Shown here: piece by piece, positions 1 through 10,560 of the stretch | Numbering within the stretch: the first letter of the stretch is position 1 | Layout of the letters: every line of letters starts with the position of its first letter | NCBI GenBank assembly: GCA_022818135.1 | Contig: JAFMSR010000018.1 | Location: 284,051-348,050, forward strand | Length of the DNA: 64,000 nucleotides | DNA from: Saxidomus purpurata | Taxonomy: Eukaryota > Mollusca > Bivalvia > Venerida > Veneridae | Direction: 5' to 3' | Notes under the pieces: model-generated | Databases searched by the model: none | What the model was told of the DNA's origin: nothing | The model's input: only the letters and a program-made list of their open reading frames with translations | Made by a program: the position numbers and the translations under genes

Positions 1-120
1 TGTTGTTCAGAGTGAATGAGATTGATACCACTGAAATTCACAATCGGATCAATCCTCTTATGTTACGCACGTGCTTTATCTGGTTACAGGTCACGTAGCT
101 CGAGCAAGCGGAAAAATTAA

Positions 121-139
121 ACAATAAAAAAAAAAATCC

Positions 140-171
<32 letters not shown>

Positions 172-180
172 CCCCCCCCA

Positions 181-215
<35 letters not shown>

Positions 216-237
216 TAAAAAAAAAAAAAAAAAAAAA

Positions 238-280
<43 letters not shown>

Positions 281-470
281 AAAAAACCTCCCCTAAAAAA
301 AAAAAACAAAAAAAAAAAAAAAAAAAAAATCTACCTTAAAAAAAAAAAAAAAAAACCCCCCCCCCCCCCCCCCCCCCCACAAAAAAAAAAAAAAAAAAAA
401 AAAAAAACCCCCCCCCCCCCCCCAAAAAAAAAAAACAACCAAAAAAAAAAAAAAAAAACCCCCCCCCCCC

Positions 471-564
<94 letters not shown>
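121..564. repeat. A/C-only homopolymer block, probable artefact
   Basis: About 440 bp made almost entirely of A and C in long homopolymer runs, with a handful of T. It sits where the right arm has roughly 500 bp of normal mixed-composition sequence. Flanks on both sides align to the right arm (the ctcgagc side near 32330 and the gacgacattg side near 31820). Poly-Gly/poly-Phe reading frames on the minus strand come from this block and are not genes. The simplest reading is failed consensus in low-quality reads; a true expansion is less likely. Confidence 0.8.
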
Positions 565-566
<2 letters not shown>

Positions 567-1647
567 AGCACAATGTCGTCACATTCAATGCAGTATGTCA
601 TATTTTTACTTTTGAGAAGACGCCCGTTACGATTCCAGATTTAAAAGAAAATTCGATTCGGTGTTAGTAATGGACCTTTAATTACAAATAAAAATTGCGT
701 CTTAAGTGTTCCTACAAACCTGCATAACAATAAGAATTTCACGTAAAAGATTTTATGATAATTTTTCTTCTTTCATATAATGTTCTACCTCGGCGAAACG
801 GAGTTGGATAATTCAACATTAAAATAAGCGTAATATATTATATCTGGATAAAACAACCTTTTCAGACCAAATATTTTGGTACTTTTATTTAAAAAATGGA
901 AAAAACAATCAACCAATTATTATTCTTTAGTTGGCCGGAACGAGAAGTTTACTATGTTAAATACTTGGATTTTGCCTATAGAATGGAAGATACTTAAAGA
1001 TCTGTATACCTTTAAAGAGTTTAGACCTTTGCACAAATGTTCAAATTTTATATTATATATCGGAATATTGTATAGAAAATTTTGATGGGAGTCAAGTGGG
1101 TGGGGGTAAACTGACTTTGGAAAAAACTCAAAACGGCGTTTTTGAATTAAACAAGCCTAATTTGGAACAGGGTTTTTGTGGTTTTTCATAGTTAATGTTG
1201 CGACGATTGTCCGACACCTAATTTTCACCAATGTTTTTACAGAAAAATGGTTTTAGTCATTTAACGGTCGACCGAGAATGAAAGTTGTATCTTTGAGGAA
1301 AATTAAAAATCTATGTTAAATTCATATTCTATGGACATTAGCGTTTTATTTCTACATATGATTTCATATGCTGCTATTTAGTTTTTGAATGTGTTTAGCT
1401 TATTCTACAGGCGGATTTTTTCAGAAAAAGCCATATGTGAAAAAATGACCCTCAAAGAAACAGCGATATTTTCTAGAGAAAAAAAGATTTTTAAAGTTCA
1501 CTATTATTTTCATGTAGTCTAACCCTTGGCACACAGATCCATATGTATTTTATTTTAATGCTACTATTCTTTTAGAAGTATACACAATACTGTATTTAAG
1601 CAGTATTCGGACTCCCTTATTTCAGGATATACGTGGTCGTATATATA

Positions 1648-1749
1648 GGTTATAGGTCTATATTACAGGAATAAACAAATTTATTGCGAGGGAGCGTCAG
1701 TGAACCGATGCAATAAGTTTGTGTATTCCTATGATATGGACCTATAAAT
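1648..1749. repeat. Fold-back hairpin, left-arm copy
   Basis: The counterpart of the near-perfect hairpin at 30645-30746. Its two ~38-bp arms are separated by a ~22-bp loop. The copy has several extra mismatches in the second arm, so pairing is not conserved between copies. It lies inside the zone of ATACGG motifs. Confidence 0.75.
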
Positions 1750-2004
1750 GGCTTACAGTTTTCCCATCTACAGGCAATATTTGTATTGAAATATATAGAG
1801 ATTAAGGGCGGAGCTTAGCTCTGTGATGTCACAGTCTCACTTATTGGAAAAATAAGTGAAATAATTACTTTTATATTGGAGATATCGAGTCAATATGGAG
1901 AATACAATTAGCTTTTTTGAATGAAATAGGGGCATTTGATTGGATTGGAAAGAAGGGCAAACTGTAAACTTACTTAAGTGTTTATTTAAGTGTACGGACT
2001 GCTG

Positions 2005-2640
2005 TATTGTCGGAATATACGAATTTATGTTCACACTCCCGTATTTCAGTCAATTACGAGATAGTTTATCTAGTGACCCGTATTCGTAAGTATACACAAT
2101 ACCTCATTTTAGCAGTATACGGACTCCCGTATTTCAGAATATACGTGGTAGTACGAGTATATCTAGATTCCCGTATTTTTAAGTGTTCGAACTGTTGTAT
2201 TTCATCACTATACGGATTATCGTATTTCAGAATATACGTGGTAGTATATCTAGATTCCCGTATTTGTACTTGTCAGAATATACTGACTTGTTAGCACACT
2301 TCCATATTTCAGTCATATACAGGGATATAATATCTAGTTTCCCGTAATCGTAAGTATACACAATCTCGTACTTTAGTAGTATACGGTCTTTCGTAAATCA
2401 TTATTTCCGTATTTGCAAGTATACGGATTTCCGTAATTTTTGGAATCCAGTATTTAGAAAGAATACGGGCTATCGTTTAACATGTTTCCCTTATATTCAA
2501 GTATACTGAATACCATATATTAGTTATATACGGGCTTGCATCATATACGATCCCGTACACCTACGTATTCTAAGTTTTTCGTATATTTTTCCGTATATTG
2601 CTAATATACAGAGTCCCGTAAATATTCCCGCATATAAACC
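2005..2640. repeat. ATACGG/CCGTAT motif array, left-arm copy
   Basis: A degenerate minisatellite in which CCCGTATTT and (T)ATACGG recur every ~20-45 bp. A superunit around gaatatacgtggtagta recurs about 93 bp apart (2129 and 2222). Outliers occur at 1600-1650. The core is self-complementary, so adjacent units can fold on each other. Reading frames stay open across it and give repetitive Tyr/Arg-rich peptides (YFRIYVVV, YLDSRI twice), which follow from the DNA repeat and are not evidence of a protein. Confidence 0.8.
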
Positions 2641-3738
2641 TATTTTTCGCAGTGTTTGGGCATATAAAACGTGCTTTTGGACCAGTGCTATTTGCCCTAG
2701 CCTTTTCTAGCTAACGAAAAGAAGCATCCCTCTTCTAGGGTCGCTGGCCACATGGATTGTCTGGTACCAACAAAAAATCATTTTCATAATTATCATTTCT
2801 ATGTTGTCAAGTTAAAGACATGGACAATGAAAAGGTAAATATATTATCCTATTTTAAGTTTTATTTTCATTAAGCCACGTATGCACATTTATTTCCTCTT
2901 CAAACTGTAACTCTTTCAAAAATTGACGGATTTTGAAATAGATTTGCACAAATGTTTAGCATAGGGAGATAAAATGTAGTTTGCAAGTAAGGGGAAACAC
3001 CTAGAAGGTTCGCTTACTGAGCATTTGACACTTACGAGTGACAGCTCTTGTTTAACCTGTTTTCACTAATAACAGTTATTGAATATACATGTATAAATGT
3101 TTCGAGTTTGAAAAAGCATTACCAAATATGCTTAGACTTAAATCCTTTCCAAACGTAATAAAACATATTTGGCAGACTATTTAGCGGATACAATTTCATT
3201 CAAGATAAGGCTTTACTTTCAAATTGTTTTCGATCAAATCAGAGACATAGAGCAAATTAGCGTTAGATACTTTAGATTTCAGTTTGAGAGGTATTTGCCT
3301 AACGGTAGCGCTTAGGAATATGTGCTGAATGAGTTAAGCCCTGCCATCAGTAATACGTACGTATTTATAAAAGAATGTAATTGAAACAACAGTGGTTTGT
3401 ATTGACAGATAACATACAGCAACGGATCTTTAAATTTAACATTATTATAGCAGTACCATGCAGACATACATCTGTCTTGGAACATCTATTGAAAGCTATT
3501 ACAAACGGTTGACTGATTGTTTTAAAATGGACCACATATTTATTTATTCAGTTACCTGTTGTATTTACCTTTTGTGTGACTGCCTCTGTCAAAGTGTGTT
3601 GTACTGTTAGAAAGGTTGCTAGAACGAACAGTATAGCCAAAATGATGATTGCCAGACAAAATCCATGAACACTAAATCAGAAACAAATAACACATTATCA
3701 ATTATTAAAGCTCCGTCACAAAATCATCGCCATACATA
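2641..3738. other. No gene seen; repeat fragment near 3000
   Basis: AT-rich intergenic sequence. The segment around 2985-3060 (reverse complement of acaagagctgtcactcgt) resembles the start of the long composite repeat at 37038. Nothing else is recognisable. Confidence 0.5.
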
Positions 3739-5986
3739 GTTGCTCGCTCTCAGTTACCGTTGAAAAAAATATTTTTTTAAATATTTGACATATTTATTCA
3801 TAAATATAAAACTAAAGGCTAGAATCAAAATAAAATCCAAAATCTAGGTAGGATTTTGCATAAATCGATTGAAAATGTCGGTAACACGGTACCGCTACAC
3901 TATATGTTTATTTTGGAATTTCAAACGCGTTTGCAACGCTTTTGAATTTGGTAGCGTATTATTCGAAATTTAGAGATGTACGTGACAGGAATTTACAGGC
4001 AGTTATACAAGGGTAGTAGAATTGCTCAGCCTGAGCATCACCTGGCTAGCTGGAATCTCAGCATGAAAGCTATTATCAGTTGCCCTTGTAATTGATAATA
4101 ATAAATCACAAGATTACCACAACACTTTTTATCTTCACTGCTAGAAAATTGAAAACAGATACTCTTCATCTTACATCACTTAATTGCAATGCTTGCGATG
4201 TTGGTCTTTACATGATAAAAAGGAAAATAATAAATACATGTATATTTCTTACTTGTACTACTGTAAAAAGTGAAACTTATATAATGGTACTATCATTTAC
4301 AGGTGGTCAATCACATTTAAGCAACATTTGATGACAATTTTTACTTTTTGTATATTCTGTTAGAGATTTATCTTAGGAACAAAAAGACCCATTACATAGA
4401 GTTAGATCCCTATTAGAAATTTACATTTTATTAACTTTTATAAAATTTTGTTATTACTCCCCTTTAATATGAAAGTATTTAAAAAGTTGAGAATTTCTTT
4501 TTTTTCAATATATTTTCTACTTTTACATTTGCATTGGATAGATACAAATATTTTAACATTCTGAACCAAAATGCAAGTTTTAGAACTACGTGTAGCTTCT
4601 GAATTCATTTGTTTCCAATCTATTGTGGTTGCGCAACCAATATAGGTAAAGGGAGGTAATAATATTTTTTTCAAACATGCATTTCTAATGAATTAGGTCT
4701 AAATATATAATTGTTCATGCAAATACTTTACAAATATAATACAATAGTACTAACATTTATATATTTCCTTAGGCAAAGTATGTATATCAAATTTGTACTT
4801 ATGATAAAATAACTCTATCTTGGTTGAGCAACCAGGATAGGGATATCAAATTTAAAAAAAAATACCACCAGTGAAAATCTTACTTGAATTAAGCTCTAAG
4901 TGAACACATTTGAGTGTAAATGATCAGATGTTAAATTTTCAAACAAATCTGTTATATGGCCAAAATCTGATTATCCACCTTCAAAGTCCCATGATCACAT
5001 TGTTTTTACTGATATCGAAAAATAAATTTACTGATAGGATATTAAACTCTAAAACAATGTTAACACATGTCTGTCTTTCTTATTAAAGTCATTTCTTCAT
5101 GAGAATAGAGTTACCAGAAAGCCTTTCATATATTTTTGCAATATCATTTAAAAAATACTGCACAATATTTCTAACATGTACATCGATTTAAAAAGCAAAG
5201 TTTGGAATATTTCTGGTACATGGTACAAATAAAGGTCATTTCCTCTGGTAAGACATCTTTCTTGGAAAAATAAGAGCTACTTGCATTTGTGATCCTCGGA
5301 CTTTAAGATAAATGATTTAGCATAACAAGTTTACTTAATATCTCCGAGTTAATAAGAAAATGTATCAAGCTAATGTATTCATGTTATTGAACTACTGGTA
5401 CTGAGAAGAAAAACGAAAGGGAATGGAATTTTGAATATACATTAGCTTGCAAAGTTTCCTCATGGTAAGTCAATATAATTTGCGCTAAAAATGCCTACTG
5501 TACATGTAAAATTCACAGCCCTGGAATATACGAAGTATACCATTTATCTAAGGGAATGTAATTATGTATATTTGTTTGCTGATTGGCTGAATACATTGAT
5601 AAACGGTAACAGATAACAAAAATGCTGATGTAATCATGCATTTAAAAAATATTGTGAATAGATACTACTTCCAAATTATTACATTTATTTTCTTTCTACA
5701 GTTGATAAATTCTCCATTCATTATCAGGACATGAGATTGTGGAAACCACATCCTCAGTATAAGCATAATTTATTGCTATCAATTTCACAGGGTCATTAAT
5801 TAATTGACCCCACTCTGAGAAGCTCGGAGGCTTACCAGATAGTGATTTTCAGCAGAAAGTACCCTTGTATAACATAGTGTTTATACTGGAACCTTTGAAT
5901 ATGACTACGTGCTCTAAAATATGTTATTTACATGCAGTTTGAAGAACTTCATTTTTTACCAAAATCTGAGAGCGAGCAGCTTTAAA
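3739..5986. mobile_element. TIR element of ~2.25 kb, left-arm copy
   Basis: It ends at 5967-5986 in the inverted repeat (reverse complement of TAAAGCTGCTCGCTCTCAG). It begins at ~3739 with the same sequence, of which the outermost bases are deleted in this copy. No transposase frame is present, so it looks like a non-autonomous DNA transposon. It carries the MITE at 4297-4983. The superfamily is unknown; the TTAA-like border gives no firm assignment. Confidence 0.55.
4297..4983 (-). mobile_element. ~690-bp MITE, copy 1
   Basis: The reverse complement of 27384-28070 and homologous to 54324-55008. Its ends are inverted (AAAGGTGG...CCACCTNTAAA). It contains two strong short palindromes with a GGTTGCNCAACC core (near 4625 and 4830). 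There is no coding capacity. Confidence 0.65.
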
Positions 5987-6609
5987 ACCTGGCAATAAAT
6001 GAACATAGCTCGATTACATGCTTAAGAAAAGATAAAAATAAAAAATCTACAAGTATGCAATGAATTCCTGTTAAACCAATACATTATAAGACATCAGATT
6101 TTCATCATTTGAGCATGGAAAAGGAAGTTTGAATTATATATAATATAAACCTAGTAACTATACTCAAATGTGTCTTTCTATTAAAAGAAACAATTGTTTA
6201 TCAATAATCCTAGCAGCCCCTGATTTTGCTCTTAGCTTTACCGCGACAACAGTGGGCTATAACTCATAGTTAGCTACAGTATTGCATTCTAAACTTATAG
6301 CGAATAACAGGCTGAAAATAAAATATTTGAATATATTTAGTCAAGTTAGTGATATGTTGCTATTGTGTTGCTTATATTAGTTGGTGCCTGTTCGGAAATG
6401 TTTGAAGAAGTCAAATATAGACCATCTTAACATAGCATTTTCATCACAGTTTTGCGCGCTCTATATGTCCTTTTTCCAATAGCACCGTGCCCTTTTTAAT
6501 TCAACCCGGAACGCTTATCTCGTCGGAACCCCCGTTAAATATTCCGTTGCCACTCCTGTATTTACCGTGGGTTAATCAGCTGTAAAATTTTCATGAATAT
6601 TCATGACCT
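5987..6609. other. No gene seen
   Basis: AT-rich flanking sequence between the TIR element and the promoter-like block. I found no feature beyond its match to the right arm. Confidence 0.4.
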
Positions 6610-6700
6610 AACCGTCATTCCCCAATGACCAATGAAAGCGTCTGTAAGACTCCGAAGGTGGTGTCATCATTCTAAACATTCAAAATGGCGGCACTCAGCT
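6610..6700 (+). promoter_or_regulatory. Promoter-like block: CCAAT boxes + YY1-like ATG
   Basis: Two CCAAT-type boxes (ccaatgaccaatgaaag near 6625) lie ~50 bp upstream of caaaatggcggc at 6680. The latter fits the YY1 consensus, which in animal genes often overlaps the start site and start codon. A 119-codon frame opens at that ATG (6685-7044). It is kept open in the other arm with two synonymous and two non-synonymous changes, which is not evidence of selection. I do not recognise the peptide; an exon followed by splicing is possible. Regulatory function is inferred from motifs only. Confidence 0.3.
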
Positions 6701-7799
6701 GTGAAGCTTGTTGCTGTTTTATTTTAAATAATAAATCGTACAGAAAAAATAATCGTACAGAATTTTCATCGTGTTTGGGAACTTTGGGTATTGACGCAGT
6801 TGACGCATTGTATGCTACCCATGTTAGAAAAATGTCACCCTCGAGAATTTCAATCGCTTGTGCATCAATTAGCTCGGTTTTTCATAGGCCCACTACCCCT
6901 GCTTTCAATTTCTCATTGGGAAAACGCTACAGTATTGTTTACATGGACGCCATCATTGACTCTCTTATTTTGGAGATTTGTCGAGAAACCTTGCGTTTTT
7001 TCTTAAATTTATTAGGGGTGTATCAAAACTTTCGAAACTTCTAATTGAAAATTTAAATCAAGCAAAATGACCGATTTACCGTGAATTTGGACGAGAACAG
7101 ACTCTAACAAATGAAATACAAATCGTTACTTACGTTATACATATTTATTTTCCGTAATTATTACAATCCTAGAAAACTGTAAATTAATCATACTCCTCCG
7201 TATGTTATTGTTCAACACGATCCTTGCATATGTCAGTTGTTTACACATAGTATGAGTGATGTCTTGTCAGGCGAAGTACGGGACATGCGAATGAATCACA
7301 TCTATTTTACTATGTTCCAAAAGCATATCGCGGTATGAACCTGAATAATTTCTATAGAAACTCGAGTTTTTCACAGATCTGAATCCATCCATTTCTCGAC
7401 AAATACTTAAATCCTATTCCTAAGTTTTCAACATAATGTCACTCGTGTGGCAGTGTGTATTTAACCTTACTGTGCTCGTGACATATTTATCTGATGATGT
7501 AGTAATTTCACGTCACTAATCATTAGCGTATATTGAGCAAGTATGCAATTAAGGGGTGCGCTCAGCATTCACATTATATTTCGAAAAAGCTTTACTCTTT
7601 AATATATTTTGTATAGATCTTTTGTGCACTGATGTCAACAGCTAAAAATAAGCTAGCAGATATAGGAAGTGTTGATTATTAAATAAAGAAGGGAAAGTTA
7701 GACGTTTCGTTTAGTAGACACGTTTCCTTTTCAGAATATCGTGTACTTTAATAAATAGTCTGATTGAAATCTAGCCAAAATTTGGCTAATACTCAATGA

Positions 7800-8000
7800 A
7801 AAATTATCTGAGCGAAATATGTCGAGGATATGCACAAATGCAATTGATATCAATCACTCCTGTAAAGGTTAATTGATGATATCGTGCCAGTAGTTGCTGA
7901 GAAATAGCGCGGACAAAATATGCACAGAAACATGGAAAGACAGACAGACGGACGGACAATTTGACTCTAGTATACCCTTTAAACGTCCTTTGCATGGTTA
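7800..8000 (-). repeat. (GTCC)n-linked mollusc-type repeat fragment
   Basis: On the minus strand a (GTCC/GTCT) tract at 7940-7960 is followed by a body containing gtccgcgctatttctcagc. The right-arm copy is at 24440-24620. This is a short piece of the same broad class of (GTCC)n-headed repeats as those at 10 kb and 61.8 kb, with a different body. Confidence 0.55.
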
Positions 8001-8124
8001 AAGTTATACAGATCTCTATCACATAGATATATAAAGATGTAGTTATTTGTGAGTGTTTACACAGACAGGCTCCATTTGAAAGCGCTGCACAGCTCACTAA
8101 CGTTAAATTTTTGCTTTACATTAT

Positions 8125-8260
8125 CGAAATTCATGCTTGCGGCCATTTTGGAAGTTCTATCGAACAAGGCGATATAACGCGTTATTTCATTGGTCGAAGT
8201 TTCCTGCCGCTTTCGCGACGGAGCCAATCGGCTGCCTCATTAATAATTCATGACTACGAA
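8125..8260 (-). promoter_or_regulatory. Promoter-like block facing the first, minus strand
   Basis: Read on the minus strand: gccgattggct, then gaccaatgaaat, then ccaaaatggccgcaagc (YY1-like) ~50 bp further on. This is the same CCAAT-CCAAT-YY1 order as at 6610-6700 but pointing the other way, so the two blocks converge across ~1.45 kb. The right arm preserves both (24175-24290 and 25668-25760). Function is inferred from motifs alone. Confidence 0.3.
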
Positions 8261-8566
8261 ATTTTGTTGGCCGAATATCCCATTGCCACCGATGAAGCAT
8301 ATATCGTAAAGAGGGGGACGTGGGTATTCGACGATGGGTTCCAAATAGATGGGTCCGAATCTTGACTAAATCCATTCGGACACTCTGAACCATATGTGTA
8401 CTAGATCGCGTGCGTCCAAGACAGACCACACACATACGAGGGACAACCTCTCTGGAACCACAACTATCTTCGGTATCTACGTCATTTTAAGATACTCTGT
8501 ACCCTTAGCTTCAACTTTCCATTCAACCTTGCCAAAACTAAAATAATAACTAATACAACTTTGCAT

Positions 8567-9304
8567 ACTTGTTATCTTTTTTTCATTTGCAACTAAAATA
8601 TTTAGAGGATAATTAACATCAAAGTGATATTTTCACGAGTGGATCAACCACGAGAAAAATGACTATTGTTGGTGTTCACGAGTGAAATCAACGTGATATT
8701 ACATTGATTCTTACAACATTTTGTTTATATTTTTTCTGATAGTCTACTTTTATTGAGTTTGTAAAAATGAAATGTCAAAAATCGCTACGTCATCCGAAAA
8801 CACAGCAAACATGATGTTATCTTAACGACGTCTTCGTCATATGGTTTCCTACATTCTTACTGACATGAGAAAGGCTGCTGTTTTCAGACAGGCTTCATCA
8901 GTCAGCTGTCATGGCATGATAAAAAACATCGTTTGACTTGTTATCTTTTTTTCATTTGCAACTAAAATATTTAGAGGATAATTAACATCAAAGTGATATT
9001 TTCACGAGTGGATCAACCACGAGAAAAATGACTATTGTTGGTGTTCACGAGTGAAATCAACGTGATATTACATTGATTCTTACAACATTTTGTTTATATT
9101 TTTTCTGATAGTCTACTTTTATTGAGTTTGTAAAAATGAAATGTCAAAAATCGCTACGTCATCCGAAAACACAGCAAACATGATGTTATCTTAACGACGT
9201 CTTCGTCATATGGTTTCCTACATTCTTACTGACATGAGAAAGGCTGCTGTTTTCAGACAGGCTTCATCAGTCAGCTGTCATGGCATGATAAAAAACATCG
9301 TTTG
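8567..9304. repeat. Exact tandem duplication, 369-bp unit, two copies
   Basis: 8567-8935 and 8936-9304 appear identical over 369 bp. The right arm has a single copy (about 23490-23850) that differs from these by a few substitutions. The perfect identity points either to a very recent duplication on this haplotype or to an assembly overlap error. Confidence 0.9.
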
Positions 9305-10012
9305 TTATATATTCGGTAAGAATAACCTTGACCCAATCGGCCTGATGCAATTCATATCAAATTAGTCCACACTAACAAGTTTCTGACTGTATCTTCATGC
9401 ATCGGGTTTTCACCAGTTTAATCATTTACAGGCATGATCTGGCATCGAAAAGGTTTATACATGCCTCACTGGACAATTTCCCTAAATATATATGACAACT
9501 ATTTCAGGCACGCCAGCTGTAATCGTTAAACTTTGAAAGTCTCTCCAGCTGAATAATGCTAAGGATTTTGTGAATATTCAAGCAACATTTGATACTTTTC
9601 GTTTATTTGTTTTCATCTTCACACAAAATAATTTTTATTAAACAGATATATAAATATTGAAAACGAAGACGAAGTGAAGTCCAATTCTGAAAGAATGAAG
9701 GACTTTAGGTCTAAAATAGAATAAAACAATAAAGCCATAATTTTAATAGGTTTTGTTATTGCTTTGTATACAAAACACCTAGTCTATAAACGTTGTTAGA
9801 TATACGATTCTCTTGACTATATAAATATAAATATAGACGTAGGAAAAGATGTTATTCTTTTTCACGACTTATTTAGTTGACGGTAGAATTTAAAATATAA
9901 GTACGTTTACATTAATACCACCAATATGTTTTTAAACTGAATTGTTCAGGGCAAACATGCGAGTATTTAATGTTTGAAAATTGTGTGCTTTTTCATGCAC
10001 CCAAAGGTGGAC
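9305..10012. other. No gene seen
   Basis: AT-rich sequence matching 22800-23485 in reverse complement. No coding or RNA feature was recognised. Confidence 0.4.
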
Positions 10013-10560
10013 ATATTGAAATCGCACCGTCCGTCTGTCCGTCCGTCCGTCCGTCCGTCCGACCTTACGCCTTTTCGTGTCCGAGTTGTAACGTTGCCAT
10101 TTTGAAAATGACTTGGCACAAATATTCAGCCCATCAAGACGACGTGTCGCGTGCAAGACCCACTCCAAAGGTCAAGGTCACACTTTGATTTTAAAGGTTT
10201 TGGAACCCTGTATATATGCATATATTTGCCTCCGGACTGTAACTTTGTCATGCAATGAAGGATTAAAATAACTTTGTACATATATTTAGCTCATCAAGAC
10301 TACGTGTCGCGTGCAAGATCCACGTCCCTACCTCAAATGTTAATGTCACACTCAGAGTTTATAAGTAATAGAAGTCCGTATATATGCATACATTCGTGTC
10401 AGGGCTGTAACTTTGTCATGCATTAATTGATTTTTAAATAACTTAGCACAATTGTTCAGCACATCAAGACGACGTTTAGCAAACAACACCTATGACCTAC
10501 ATTTAAGGTCAAGGTCGCACTTAGAGTTTAAAGCGTATGGAATCCTGTGTGTATGGAAAC
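10013..10560 (+). repeat. (GTCC)n-headed tandem repeat, left copy
   Basis: A (GTCC)n tract at 10030-10061 heads three degenerate ~185-bp units. Each unit carries gtaactttgtcatgcat or a variant, a 'catcaagacgacgt' box and a 'ggtcaaggtcacac' box (about 10080, 10230 and 10400). This is a common molluscan repeat style. The right contig begins inside the third unit, so this repeat may be where the assembly broke. Confidence 0.75.

Larger units (their letters stand above)
1..10430 (+). repeat. Left arm of ~10 kb inverted duplication
   Basis: Base 1 pairs with base 32440 and base 10430 with base 22370, read in reverse complement; I followed the match through most intermediate segments. The first bases (tgttgttcagagtgaatgag) are the complement of the bases ending at 32440. 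The arm is cut off by the window start, so its true length is unknown. Substitutions are scattered: I count four in the 360 bp at 6685-7044. Large differences from the other arm are the A/C block at 121-564, the 369-bp tandem duplication at 8567-9304 and small indels, for example near 3740. The content is interspersed repeats with no recognisable gene. It may be a real inverted duplication, but an uncollapsed allele is more likely because the match stops exactly at the scaffold gap. Confidence 0.93.

Noticed and set aside
293..601. Glycine/phenylalanine-rich reading frames on the minus strand
   Set aside because: They are translations of an A/C homopolymer block that the allelic copy shows to be absent from the other arm.
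6685..7044. 119-codon frame starting at the YY1-like ATG, conserved in both arms
   Set aside because: The two copies differ by two synonymous and two non-synonymous changes, an overlapping second frame is equally open, and no family is recognised; kept only as part of a promoter-like block.
8187..8435. 82-codon frame identical in both arms
   Set aside because: Short, overlaps promoter-like sequence and another open frame on the other strand; identity alone is uninformative at the low divergence between arms.
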